Positions 28,946 to 38,115 are shown, counted from the first letter of the stretch. The stretch is DNA of 64,000 nt from Siccirubricoccus sp. G192 (GCF_019084075.1 NZ_JAHREN010000001.1:4304501-4368500), one strand, 5' to 3'. The notes: generated by a model from the sequence alone, not told the origin. Numbers and translations: made by a program.

Positions 28946-30136
28946 TCACAGCGTGGCGACGACCTCCGCAGGCTGCGGCACCACCCGCCCGGCGGCGCGG
29001 AGCCTGGCTTCCGCGTCGGACAGCAACCGGGCCAGCGTGGTTGCGGCGGCATCCGGCCCGCCTTCCCGCCGCGCCTCGGCAACCCCGGCGCTGACGGTCA
29101 CGGCCAAAGGCCCCGCCGGCGTCTCGATGGCAGCGCACGCCACGGCGCAGCAGAGGCGCCTAGCGGCCGCCTCGGCATCCCGCAGCGCGACACCGCGCAT
29201 ATGGATGCCGAATTCCCCCTCGCCGGTCCGGCCCACGACATCGGCGCGCCTGGCATTCTCGGCAAGCCGGTCCGCGACCCCGAGCAGGACCGCCGCGCCG
29301 GCCGCCTCACCGAAGCGGCGGCTGATCTCCTCCAGGCCATCGATCGAGAACAGGGCCAGGCAGGGACCCCGGCTGCGCGACGCAACCGGCGCGCCCAGTT
29401 CGGCCTCGACGGCACGCAGCAGCGCCGCCCGGTCGGGCAGGCCGGTCGTGCCGTCCCGGTCCGCCTGTTGCTGCGGGGTGGCGCCATCGGCGGCCAGGAC
29501 GCGGCCGATCCAGGCGAAATGGGTGATCGCCCCGGAAACCGGATCGCGCATCGGCGCCACCCGAAGCTGCACCCGGACCGCTTCGCCCGTGCTGGAACGG
29601 CAGGGAATGCAAGCCTGCGCCTCGGCGCCGGCCGCGAGCCGCGCTTCCAGGCCCTTCGCTGCCTCACCGCCGGAGCCCGGCCCAAGCAGCAGGCGCCAAT
29701 TGCTGCCCACCACGGCCTCCGGCGACTGGCCTGTCAGCCGGGTGAAGGCCGGGTTGGCATAGAGTACCACCGGGCCGGGCGCAGCGGGATCGGCCCTTGT
29801 CACCAGAACGAGGTCGCTGGCGGCCTCGGCCACGGCGGCAAGGGAGAAGGCGGCGCGGGGCGGCGGGGCGGCCTGCACCCTGCCCTGGACGTCGTGGAGC
29901 GCCTGGAGAGCGGCTTCCGACACCGATCGGTCGAGCCCCTGGCGCGCCAGATTGGCGATCCTGGCCGCCAGGCTTGCCGCGTCGAAGACACTCTCGGATA
30001 CCGCGACGGAACGGCAGGATCCATCGGCATCCATCTCGGTCCGCCATTCCGGAACCAGCAGATGGAACACGGCACAGGCCCGCCCTGCGGCGTCGGTCCT
30101 GATCGTGAAATGCGAGAAAACACGCGATTCCGTCAT
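28946..30136 (-). CDS. PAS(LOV-like)-GGDEF protein with degenerate active site
   Basis: 396 residues. The N-terminal 95 residues are unassigned. A PAS domain of LOV type spans about 101-213 (LYANPAFTRLTGQSPEAVVG). The flavin-adduct cysteine of the LOV motif GxNCRFLQ is replaced: GSNWRLLL, Trp147. A GGDEF domain (230-395) begins GTTGLPDRAAL, but the active-site loop is GEGEF (305-309), not GG(D/E)EF. It is therefore probably not a photoreceptor of the usual kind and probably not an active diguanylate cyclase; a c-di-GMP or GTP-binding sensor role is possible. No EAL domain. Monocistronic. Confidence 0.85.
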   Translation of the reverse strand: MTESRVFSHFTIRTDAAGRACAVFHLLVPEWRTEMDADGSCRSVAVSESVFDAASLAARIANLARQGLDRSVSEAALQALHDVQGRVQAAPPPRAAFSLAAVAEAASDLVLVTRADPAAPGPVVLYANPAFTRLTGQSPEAVVGSNWRLLLGPGSGGEAAKGLEARLAAGAEAQACIPCRSSTGEAVRVQLRVAPMRDPVSGAITHFAWIGRVLAADGATPQQQADRDGTTGLPDRAALLRAVEAELGAPVASRSRGPCLALFSIDGLEEISRRFGEAAGAAVLLGVADRLAENARRADVVGRTGEGEFGIHMRGVALRDAEAAARRLCCAVACAAIETPAGPLAVTVSAGVAEARREGGPDAAATTLARLLSDAEARLRAAGRVVPQPAEVVATL

Positions 30137-30870
30137 GATGCCTTCTCAGCCCTCAAGTCACACCGCAGCCGCCCTGGCCCGCACCTCCACCGCCTCCGGA
30201 TCGGGTTGGGACGGTGCGGTGCAGTGCGGCGCGAGGCAGCATCCATTTGCGCGCAATTCGCTGATGGATACCTACCATGGATAGATGGTTATATGAATTC
30301 GCACCTCTTTTGTAGCTTAATCACAGAATCGTGAGCAAGCCGTCAAGGCGCATTCGGGGATGCCTTCCGCCCTTCCGGGCGCCTCAGGGTGGTGAAACGC
30401 GCCACTTCCGTGCTCCTTCATCGTGCCGGTCCAGGCCCGACTGGAAATCCACGGTTCCAGCAGCGGCTTCGGCCATGATCCGCGCGGCTCCATCGCCGCC
30501 GCCTGATTAACGGAGCGGCACTTCAGAACCCATCCGGATTGCATTCCCGCATGGAACGGTTGCAACGGAAACCGAATCGGCCGCCATTGAGGATGCCGCA
30601 GACCCTGACCCGCCGATCCGCCTCGCCATGCTGACCGGAGCCGGCGGGGCGGCCCCTCCCAGGGCGCGAGCCGAACTCTTGTCGGAGGCGGCACGATCAT
30701 GTACAAAGCCGGAATTCGCGCGATGGCTGAAGAATGGGTGGTGGTTTTCTATCAGCCGCCAAGGGCATGCAGGCTGCCCGCTCATTCCCACTCATTGCGG
30801 CGCTTCGGATGCCCCACCTGTACCGCCTTGCTCCACCGCACCGATAACGCGAACTGGACCAGATCCGAAC
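30137..30870. other. Non-coding stretch, 734 bp
   Basis: Divergent intergenic region between the GGDEF gene and the radical SAM gene. An AT-rich patch at 30240-30330 probably carries promoters. Short open frames exist on both strands (for example 30699-30917 plus, 72 codons), but their composition does not look like the neighbouring genes and none is supported. Confidence 0.5.
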
Positions 30871-32365
30871 GTGACAGCAGTTGCTTCGACCGACGTTCTC
30901 ATCGTCGATCTCAATAATTTCTCCTGTTATCCGACGATTCCGGTTGGCCTGCTGGTCGCGGCGCTCAGGCGCGAGCATTGGTCGGTTTCTGTATTCTCGC
31001 CTCTGACCGTCGGCGTGCGGGGCTTTGCGCGAGCAGGCAGGACCGGGCGGTTCGGCCATGTCGATGCCATGCTGCGCTTCTATACCGGCGTTGCCGAGAG
31101 CGAAGGCCTGCGGACCCTCCGCGCTCGCGCAGCCGCGCTGGTCAGGCCCGATAGCGCCAGGTCGAACAGGTTGATCACCGCTTCGCTGCAGAAAAATTTT
31201 TGAAACAGCCCTGCCGCGTGTCGTCCTGATCTCGGCCTATACGATGTATCTGGAAGTCGCAGCTGAAATCGCCCGGATTTGCAGGGCCATCGGCATTCCT
31301 GTGGTGGTTGGCGGGAGTTACTTCAACGAGCCGACAATCGCGCGGACCTGGCTGGATATCCCGGGCATTTCGGTCGTGGTTGCGGCCGAAGCGGAACGCA
31401 TCATTCCGACGATAGTCGCGGCGCTGGCCACCGGGCAAAACGTTCCTGCTTTACCCGGCATCTGGACACCGGCGACGGGCGTGCGACAGGTCGCGCCGCC
31501 GTTGCAGGATCTCGACAGCCTGCCCTTCGCCGACTACTCGGACTTCCCTTGGCATCTCTACCCCAGACGAATCATCCCGATGATGGCGGGCCGAGGTTGC
31601 GGCTGGGGCGTCTGCACGTTTTGCTCGGATGTTTCGACCGTCGCGGGGCGCACCTACCGGTCCCGCTCGCCCGCAAATGTCCTGGACGAGATTGAACACC
31701 AGGGCAGGAAGCACGACGCCGATCTGTTCGTCATGCTGGACTTGAAGTTGAACTCCGATCTCGAGGTATGGCGCGCCCTGCTTGATCGAATGCCGCATCG
31801 CAGGCCGGGTGCGCGGTGGACCGCCTCCGTCCATATCGGCCGCGGAGAGAATGGCCTCAGCCTTGACGAATTGCGCGCAGCCAGGGCCGCCGGGCTGGTG
31901 CGAGTGACGACCGGGTTGGAATCGGGCAGTCAGCACGTCCTGAACTCGATGGCGAAAGGGACCGACCTGGAACGGACCTCCCGGTTCCTGAAGGATGCCC
32001 ACAAGGCCGGGCTGAGCGTGCGGACAACGATGATCATCGGCTATCCAGGCGAAACCGCGGCCGACATCCGTAAGACCGCTGAGTTCCTCGCGCTGCACGA
32101 GCCATACCTGGAGAGGGTGATGGTCAATCGCTTTTCGATCCAGCCAGGAACGGCGGCTGCGCAGCGCATAGAGCATAGCCCCAGGAAGTTCGGTGCCTTG
32201 ACGGTCGGCAGGCTGGACACCCGCAATGCCTTGTTGCCGCACCGGAATTCGGCCACCAAAGAGAGTGGCTATTTCCGCAGCGTATGGCGCGTGCTCTCGG
32301 CCGCGAACCGAATCAACCGCAAGCCGCTCCGCGCCGATGCACAGTTGCTGGAAGGCGTCATGTAG
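30871..32365 (+). pseudogene. B12-binding-domain radical SAM protein, frame-broken
   Basis: About 498 residues when read through, from a GTG at 30871. The N-terminal part (DVLIVDLNNFSCYPTIPVGL, LLVAALRREHWSVSVFSPL, then LPRVVLISAYTMYLEVAAEI and IPVVVGGSYF) resembles a cobalamin-binding Rossmann domain. The radical SAM core has GRGCGWGVCTFCSD, cysteines spaced CX4CX2C instead of CX3CX2C, and MIIGYPGET downstream. An extra base in the A5T5 run (31192-31201) stops the first frame at 31203; removing it gives QKIFETALPRVVLIS and joins both halves. Local GC is lower (57% at 31201-31260) than in the flanks, suggesting acquired DNA. Substrate unknown. Confidence 0.8.
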
Positions 32366-32476
32366 GGGCGCATACCGCCGATGGCCGTATTCGTCCCATG
32401 ATGGCCCGGATAAAGGCCATCGGAGGCATAGTGGTGAGACATCCGCGGGCCGGAGGTCTGGGTTCATCCGCCCGAT

Positions 32477-33508
32477 CTAATCAGCCGCCAGCCCGGCAGC
32501 ACCTGGGACGACATCCTGCACCAGCGCCCCTGCCCGTTCCGCCGCGCCCTCGAAGAAGGCGGTAATGGCGCGGACCGCCAGGCTCTCGCGGCGCCGATCG
32601 TAGAAGCCGCCATGGCCGCCACCCTGCACCAGCAGCGGCGCCACCGCGGGGCACCCGTCCCAGTCGATGCCGTCGAGCGACTGCGCCGGCACCAGCGGGT
32701 CATCTGCCGCCATCAGCAACAGGGTCGGCACCCGGATGCGCGGCAGGGCGGCAGCCGGCCGGTTGAGTTCGACGAAGACCTCATAGGACGGGTAGCCGAA
32801 GCGCGGCGCGGTGACAGTGGCCTCGAATTCCCGGAGCGAATGGGCGCGGCGGGCTGCCTGGCGCAGCCCCTCATCCAGTTCGGCCCCAGGCACCGCCAGC
32901 ACCTCGCGCCGATAGAGGGCAAGCAGCCTCCGGCCGAAGACCGGGCTGGCATCCACGGCCAGCAAGGCGAGGTCGGGCTGCAGCGGCGGGCAGATGGCGG
33001 CCGCCGCCAGCACCGGCGGCCCGGGCCGGGCCGCCTCGCTGCCCAGCAGGTTCAGCACCAGGGCACCGCCCAGCCCCCAGCCGGCCAGCACCAGGCCGGG
33101 GCCGGCCAGCGCCTCCGGCAGCGCTGCCAGGGCATCGGCCAGATCCGCCGAGCGGCCGAGATGGTAGTGGCTGGTGCTGCGCTCGCGGCTCGCCGGGCTG
33201 CCGCGCAGATTCAGCCGCAGCACCGGGAAGCCCCGGCGCAGCAGGCCCGCGGCGGCCTCCCGGAGCGGCGGATCCTCCTCGCCGCCGGCCATGCCATGCA
33301 CCAGCACCGCGACCGGCGGGCCGGCTTGCGGCCTTGCCTCCGGGAAGTGCAGCATGGCGGCCAGGGCATCGCCATCCGGCAGGGGCAGCCAGAGCCGATG
33401 GCCCGGCGGCAATGCGGCCCGCAGCGGCCAGGCCAGCGCCCGCAGGGTCTGCATGGCGCCGCCGAACCAGGGCGGCCGGGGGCGGAAGGGAATGCTGCGA
33501 GGAGCCAT
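32477..33508 (-). CDS. YheT-like alpha/beta hydrolase lacking the nucleophile serine
   Basis: 343 residues, COG0429-type. FRPRPPWFGGAMQTLRA matches the family N-terminus, and VLVHGMAGGEEDP is the oxyanion-hole strand. Acid LLMAADDPLVP and histidine GGGHGGF are in place. The nucleophile elbow, normally GFSLGG, reads GWGLGG, so Ser is replaced by Gly. Unless this is a sequence error, the enzyme would not be a serine hydrolase. It is convergent with the radical SAM gene and divergent from the acyl-CoA dehydrogenase. Confidence 0.8.
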   Translation of the reverse strand: MAPRSIPFRPRPPWFGGAMQTLRALAWPLRAALPPGHRLWLPLPDGDALAAMLHFPEARPQAGPPVAVLVHGMAGGEEDPPLREAAAGLLRRGFPVLRLNLRGSPASRERSTSHYHLGRSADLADALAALPEALAGPGLVLAGWGLGGALVLNLLGSEAARPGPPVLAAAAICPPLQPDLALLAVDASPVFGRRLLALYRREVLAVPGAELDEGLRQAARRAHSLREFEATVTAPRFGYPSYEVFVELNRPAAALPRIRVPTLLLMAADDPLVPAQSLDGIDWDGCPAVAPLLVQGGGHGGFYDRRRESLAVRAITAFFEGAAERAGALVQDVVPGAAGLAAD

Positions 33509-33600
33509 GCACAGCAGAACGCGCCAGTTCCGCTCGGGCTTCCCTCGCCTTGCCAGCCCGCCCGCGGCGCCCTAATCCCGGGGTCAGAGAGGGAAGCGCC

Positions 33601-34769
33601 ATGGACCAGCCGTTGATCGCCGCCGATCCGCATGCCGAGATCCGGGAGGAGGTGCGGAAGCTCTGCACCCGTTTCCCCGGTGAATACTGGCGCAAGCTCG
33701 ATGCCGAGCGCGGCTACCCCACCGATTCGTCCAGGCCCTGACCGAGGCCGGCTATCTCGGCGCCCTGATCCCCGAGGAATATGGCGGCGCCGGCCTGCCG
33801 CTTTCGGCCGCCGCGGCCATCCTGGAGGAGATCCACCACTCCGGCGCCAATGCCGCCGCCTGCCATGCCCAGATGTACATCATGGGCACCATCCTGCGGC
33901 ACGGCAGCGACGCCCAGAAGAAGATGTATCTGCCGAAGATCGCCACCGGCGAGCTGCGCCTCCAGGCTTTCGGCGTGACCGAGCCCAGCAGCGGCACCGA
34001 TACCACCGCGCTCCGCACCTTCGCCCGGCGGGAGGGTGACAAGTACATCGTCAATGGCCAGAAGATCTGGACCAGCCGGGCCGAGCATTCCGACCTGATG
34101 CTGCTGCTGGCCCGCACCACCCCGCGCGACCAGGTGGCGAAGCGCACCGAGGGGCTCTCGACCTTCATCGTGGACATGCGGCAGGCCAAGGGCCACGGCC
34201 TGACCATCCGGCCGATCCGCACCATGATGAACCACAACACCACCGAGGTCTTCTTCGACAACATGGAGGTCCCGGCCGAGAACCTGATCGGCCAGGAGGG
34301 CCGCGGCTTCCGCTACATCCTGGACGGCATGAACGCCGAGCGCCTGCTGATCTCGGCCGAGAGCGTCGGCGATGCCAAGTGGTTCGTCGAGAAGGCGGTG
34401 GCCTATTCCAAGGAGCGCGTGCTGTTCGGCCGGCCGATCGGCCAGAACCAGGGCGTGCAATTCCCGATCGCCAAGGCCTATGCCCAGATGCGCGCCGCCG
34501 AGGCGCTGCTGCACAAGGGGCTGGAGAAATTCGGCGCCGGCCTGCCCTGCGGCGAGGAGGCGAACATGGGCAAGATGCTCTGCGCCGATGCCGCCTGGGC
34601 CGCGGCGGAAGCCTGCATCCAGACCTATGGCGGCTTCGGCTTCGCCGAGGAATACGACATCGAGCGCAAGTACCGGGAGGCCCGGCTCTACCAGGTGGCG
34701 CCGATCAGCACCAACATGATCCTGAGCTATATTGGCGAGCATGTGCTCGGCATGCCGCGGAGCTACTGA
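33601..34769 (+). pseudogene. Acyl-CoA dehydrogenase, frame-broken
   Basis: About 389 residues when corrected. FAD enzyme that oxidises acyl-CoA to 2-enoyl-CoA. Starts MDQPLIAADPHAEIREEVRK at 33601. One base is missing at CGATTCG (33723-33729): GYPTD-SSRP stops at 33741, whereas one added base gives GYPTEFVQALTEAGYLGALI. The remainder is intact: FGVTEPSSGTDTTALRT (flavin/substrate binding), KIWTSRAEHSDLMLL, GMNAERLLISAESVG and the C-terminal QTYGGFGFAEEYDIERKYRE. The CaiB-type transferase begins 1 bp after its stop, so the two form an acyl-CoA catabolic operon. Confidence 0.88.
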
Positions 34770-34770
34770 C

Positions 34771-35897
34771 ATGGCTTCGCGTCCGCTGGAAGGCCTGCTC
34801 GTCGTCTCCATGGAGCAGGCCGTCGCCGCGCCCTATTGCGCCAGCCGCCTGGCCGATGCCGGGGCGCGCGTCATCAAGATCGAGCGCCAGGAGGGCGATT
34901 TCGCGCGCGCCTATGATGCGGTGGCGCGCGGCCAGTCCAGCTATTTCATCTGGTTGAACCGCGGCAAGGAAAGCATCTGCCTCGACATCAAGGACCCCGC
35001 GGACAAGGCGTTGCTGGAACGCCTGCTGGCGCGGGCCGATGTCTTCATCCAGAACCTCGCCCCCGGGGCCATGGCTCGCGCCGGCTTCGGCAGCGCCGCG
35101 CTGCGGGAACGGCATCCCCGCCTCATCACGGTCGACATCTCCGGCTATGGCGAGGAGGGCGAATATGCCGGGATGAAGGCCTATGACCTGCTGGTGCAGG
35201 CGGAAAGCGGTCTCGCCAATGTCACCGGCCGGGCCGAGGGGCCGGGGCGGGTCGGCGTCTCCGCCTGCGACATCGCCTGCGGCATGAATGCCCATGCGGC
35301 GGTGCTGGAGGCGCTGATCGAACGTGGCATCACCGGATCAGGCAAGGGCATCGCGGTCAGCCTCTTCGACGGCATGGCGGATTGGATGACCGTGCCGCTG
35401 CTGCAATACGAGGGCACGGGCAGGAACCCGCCGCGCATCGGCCTAGCGCATCCCTCCATCTGCCCTTATGGCGCCTTCGAAACGCGGGATGGTTCGCTGG
35501 TGCTGATCTCCATCCAGAACGAGCGCGAATGGGCGCTCTTCTCGGCGCATTTCCTCGACGAGCCGGACCTGCCGCAGCGCGAGGGCTTCCGCAGCAACAA
35601 CGAGCGGGTGGCGAACCGCACGATGGTGGATGCGCATATCGGCCGCATGTTCGCCTCCATGACGCGCGAGGAATGCGCCGCCAAGCTGCGCCGGGCCAAT
35701 ACCGCCTTTGGTTTCGTCAACGACTGCGAGGGGCTGCGGACGCATCCTGCCCTCAGGCGCGTCACGGTCGGGACCCCCGAGGGGCCGGTGGCGATTGGCG
35801 CGCCGGCGGCCCGGCATTCCGATGGCGAGCGGGCGCTCGGCCCGGTGCCGGCGCTCGGCGCCCATACCGCGCAGGTGCGGGCCGATTCGGGGAATAG
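34771..35897 (+). pseudogene. CaiB/BaiF family CoA-transferase, frame-broken at its last codons
   Basis: About 375 residues. Type III CoA-transferases move CoA between carboxylic acids. GLLVVSMEQAVAAPYCASRL, GARVIKIERQEGDFARAYD, the catalytic Asp region VQAESGLANVTGR and the GSGKGIAVSLFDGMADWM segment are present. At CGATTCG (35883-35889) a base appears to be missing: with it, the protein ends VRA-(E/D)-FGE at 35897. As given, the frame runs on to 36798, antisense to the next gene, which is not credible coding. Substrate is unknown; the partner dehydrogenase suggests a branched or short-chain acid. Confidence 0.86.
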
Positions 35898-35964
35898 GGC
35901 CGAAGGCTCGTATCTTGCGGGCCGGTGCACGTCCTCCGGCTTCACCTCCGGACGACCGGACCGC

Positions 35965-36780
35965 TCAGCGCCGGGCCGGCGCCTCAGCCAATTCCACCAG
36001 TGGCCCACGGCGGGGAGGAGCGGCTCGGCGGGCGGCGCGGACCGGCGCCGGGTCGAGCCGGCCTTGGCCATGCGTCACCGCCTCATCCGCCAGCCGCCAG
36101 GACGGGCGCCCGGCCAGGATCAGGGCCACGGCCTGGAACCCATTGCCACGCGCCTGCCGCGAGGGCGCCGCCCCGCCGCCGCCCCAGGCCGCCACCAGGG
36201 CCTGCCGCTGCCGCTCGGCCGCCAGGCGATGCGCCCCGGCAGGCCAGGCGGCCAGCACCTTCAGCCGGTAGGCATCGGCCAATCTGGGGGTCGAGGAGTG
36301 GTAGCGCGCCGCCGCCTGCTCCCAGTTCCGCTGCCCCTGGTAGAGCCGGGTCAGGAATTGCGCGGCATAGCGGGCATTCGCCGGCGGGTCGAAAGCCTCC
36401 TCCAGGCTGGCGAAGGCCTGGCCGTGATAATGCAGGTTCACCTGCAGGCAGCCGACATCGATGTAACGAACGCCGCGCGCCTGCAGGGCCTGCACCGCCG
36501 CGATCGCCTCGGGCTTGGAATCGAAATAGCGGCCCTCCCCCTCGGCATTCACAGTCCAGGGCCAGGGCGTCACCTTGCCGGTCCGCGGATCCGCCCGGCC
36601 GGATTCGACCCGGGCAATGGCATGCAGCAGGGCGGCAGGCAGCCTGTGTTCGCGTTCCGCGGCCTGGATCGCCTGGCGGCAAAGCTGGCCGGGATCGGCC
36701 TCGGGCCGGGCCGGCGCATTGGCTGCGGCCGGCAGGGCGGGAAGCAGGACGAAGGCGGCGAGGATCATGTCTCGGCGCAT
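35965..36780 (-). CDS. Lytic transglycosylase (SLT domain) with signal peptide
   Basis: 271 residues. Signal peptide 1-21 (ILAAFVLLPALPAAANA). The SLT catalytic Glu59 lies in LLHAIARVESGR; TPWPWTVNAEGEGRYF, DVGCLQVNLHYHG, FDPPANARYAAQFL and WEQAAARYHSSTP complete the lysozyme-like fold. It would cleave peptidoglycan in the periplasm, releasing anhydro-muropeptides. The domain type is used with secretion or flagellar machinery in other bacteria, but no such genes are nearby. The C-terminal 70 residues are Arg/Ala-rich and low complexity. Confidence 0.87.
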   Translation of the reverse strand: MRRDMILAAFVLLPALPAAANAPARPEADPGQLCRQAIQAAEREHRLPAALLHAIARVESGRADPRTGKVTPWPWTVNAEGEGRYFDSKPEAIAAVQALQARGVRYIDVGCLQVNLHYHGQAFASLEEAFDPPANARYAAQFLTRLYQGQRNWEQAAARYHSSTPRLADAYRLKVLAAWPAGAHRLAAERQRQALVAAWGGGGAAPSRQARGNGFQAVALILAGRPSWRLADEAVTHGQGRLDPAPVRAARRAAPPRRGPLVELAEAPARR

Positions 36781-36889
36781 GGGGGGGATTCCTCATGATC
36801 GGGCCGAGGCATGGCCCGCAACACGTTGATATGTCACATGCAGGCCCCGCCATCCCCCCCCGGAGGCGCGGCCCTGAAACTTCAGGCGA

Positions 36890-36954
36890 TTGCTGCACTG
36901 CAAAAATTCTCTTGCAGGCGCCGGCAAAGGCCCCTAGATTGTGCAGCGCAGCAA
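36890..36954 (+). promoter_or_regulatory. Inverted pair of TGC-rich operator-like sites around the sRNA promoter
   Basis: TTGCTGCACTGCA (36890-36902) upstream of the -35 and its near copy in reverse orientation, TTGCTGCGCTGCA (36942-36954, minus strand), just after the -10; 12 of 13 bases agree. Each contains CTGC-N3-GCA. PhaR, the alphaproteobacterial PHB-granule regulator, is reported to bind TGC-rich CTGC-N3-GCAG-like sites, so PhaR-type repression is a reasonable inference. Confidence 0.5.
36912..36940 (+). promoter_or_regulatory. Promoter of the suhB/MmgR-type sRNA
   Basis: TTGCAG (36912-36917), 17-bp spacer, TAGATT (36935-36940). The same -35/-10 style is seen ahead of tRNA-Val (TTGCTC, 17 bp, TAGATA). 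Predicted start near 36947. Confidence 0.7.
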
Positions 36955-37033
36955 CACGGCCTTGCCGGGTTGTCTGCTTCTTGGACGTTTCCTCCCTAAA
37001 CTCGGCGGTGCCTTGCGGCACCGCCCTTTTTTT
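36947..37033 (+). ncRNA. suhB / MmgR (alpha-r8) family small RNA
   Basis: About 87 nt from the predicted start to the end of the T tract. Architecture: a 5' hairpin (CAACACGGC/GCCGGGTTG, 36952-36972, one internal mismatch), a single-stranded centre containing TTTCCTCCCT (36988-36997), then the terminator hairpin. The pyrimidine 10-mer between two stems is the hallmark I recall for the alphaproteobacterial MmgR/suhB sRNA (Rfam suhB), which in Sinorhizobium limits polyhydroxybutyrate accumulation and phasin synthesis. The CCTCCC stretch is suited to pairing with ribosome binding sites. Family assignment is from memory, without a covariance search. Confidence 0.75.
37004..37033 (+). terminator. 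Rho-independent terminator of the sRNA
   Basis: Perfect 9-bp stem GGCGGTGCC/GGCACCGCC, loop TTGC, followed by C and seven T. It is the strongest terminator in the window and has no protein gene upstream on its strand. Confidence 0.92.
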
Positions 37034-37133
37034 GCCCGGTGCCCTTCTTCCATGGCTGCGCCGCCGGCGTGAACCCCAGGCGGCTTCACCCTCCGTTCAT
37101 CTTCTTCACATTCAGGAATGGCCGTGGCCTGCC

Positions 37134-38018
37134 TCAGCGCAGCATGGACCAGTCCGCCGCCGCCAATGCGCCGATCATCCGGGTCAGGTCCTCGACCAGC
37201 GCCGCCATGCGCGGCAGACGCTCGATCCGCGCCTCATCCATGTAGAGCGGCCGGGCGACCTCGATCTGCAGCGCATGCACCCCCTCCCGCGGCCGGCCGT
37301 AGTGGCGGGTGACGTAGCCGCCGGCATAGGGGTCGTTGCGCCGGACCCGGTAGCCGAGATCCAGCAGCATTTCCTCCGCCAGCCGCGTGGCGCGCGGGGC
37401 GCAGGCGGTGCCATGCGCGTCGCCCAGCACGAAATCCGGCGGGTTGCTGGCCTGGGCCGGATGGGTCGGCATGGAATGGCAGTCGATCAGCAGGCAGGCG
37501 CCGAATTCATCGCGCGTCTCGGCGATCAGCGCAGCCAGCGCGGCATGGTAGGGCTGCCAGAAGCGGCGGATGCGATCCTCCGCCTCGGCGAAGGTGAGCT
37601 TGCGGCGATAGACCGCCTCCCCCGTCGCCACCACCCGGGCGATGGTGCCGAGCCCGGCGCCGACCCGGGGACTCGCGGTATTGACCCAGGCGGGCAGCGG
37701 CCCATCGAACATGCCGGGGTCGAGTTCCCAGGGCTCCCGGTTCACGTCGCAGAAGACCCGCGGGAAGGTGGCGGCCAGCAGCGGCGCGCCATGCGCCGGC
37801 GCCGCCGCGAAAAGCTCGTCCACGAAACCGTCCTCGCTGCGCCGCAGGGCCAGCGGGTCGAGTCGGGCGGCGGCAATGAAATGCGCCGGATAGGCACGGC
37901 CGGAATGCGGCGAGGCAAAGATCAGCGGCACCGCCTGCCGCGCCGGGCGGGTCAGCAGGTAAGGCTCGGTTGCAGCAGCCAGCGGCGATGCTGCGGGCAG
38001 GTCCAGGGGGAGATCCAT
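37134..38018 (-). CDS. N-formylglutamate amidohydrolase family protein
   Basis: 294 residues from ATG 38018 (MDLPLDLPAASPLAAATEPY); the longer frame upstream runs toward tRNA-Val and is ignored. The family hydrolyses N-formylglutamate to formate and glutamate (last step of the HutF/HutG histidine pathway) or related N-acyl amino acids. LIFASPHSGRAYP, RRSEDGFVDELF, FCDVNREPWELD, LLIDCHSMP and LQIEVARPLYMDE are typical, with Asp/His/Glu zinc ligands. No hut genes are nearby, so the physiological substrate is uncertain. Confidence 0.85.
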   Translation of the reverse strand: MDLPLDLPAASPLAAATEPYLLTRPARQAVPLIFASPHSGRAYPAHFIAAARLDPLALRRSEDGFVDELFAAAPAHGAPLLAATFPRVFCDVNREPWELDPGMFDGPLPAWVNTASPRVGAGLGTIARVVATGEAVYRRKLTFAEAEDRIRRFWQPYHAALAALIAETRDEFGACLLIDCHSMPTHPAQASNPPDFVLGDAHGTACAPRATRLAEEMLLDLGYRVRRNDPYAGGYVTRHYGRPREGVHALQIEVARPLYMDEARIERLPRMAALVEDLTRMIGALAAADWSMLR

Positions 38019-38069
38019 GCGATACCGGATAAGGCCACAGGCACCTGCCATCGGGCAAGCCATGGCCGC

Positions 38070-38098
38070 TTGCTCGATGCGGTATGGCGGGCTAGATA
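38070..38098 (+). promoter_or_regulatory. Promoter of tRNA-Val
   Basis: TTGCTC (38070-38075), 17-bp spacer, TAGATA (38093-38098), 17 bp upstream of the tRNA-Val 5' end. Confidence 0.7.
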
Positions 38099-38115
38099 AC
38101 CGCCTCCGCACCGGC

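Noticed and set aside
30317..30706. 129-codon minus-strand frame in the gap before the radical SAM gene
   Set aside because: No recognisable motif, unusual composition and no ribosome binding site; it overlaps the likely promoter region.
32378..32423. Inverted repeat CCGATGGCC/GGCCATCGG between the radical SAM and YheT-like genes
   Set aside because: Arms are 28 bp apart without a T tract, so neither a terminator nor an operator can be supported.
35898..36798. Continuation of the CoA-transferase frame by about 300 codons
   Set aside because: It runs antisense to the transglycosylase gene, is Arg/Pro-rich and starts exactly where one missing base diverts the true C-terminus.
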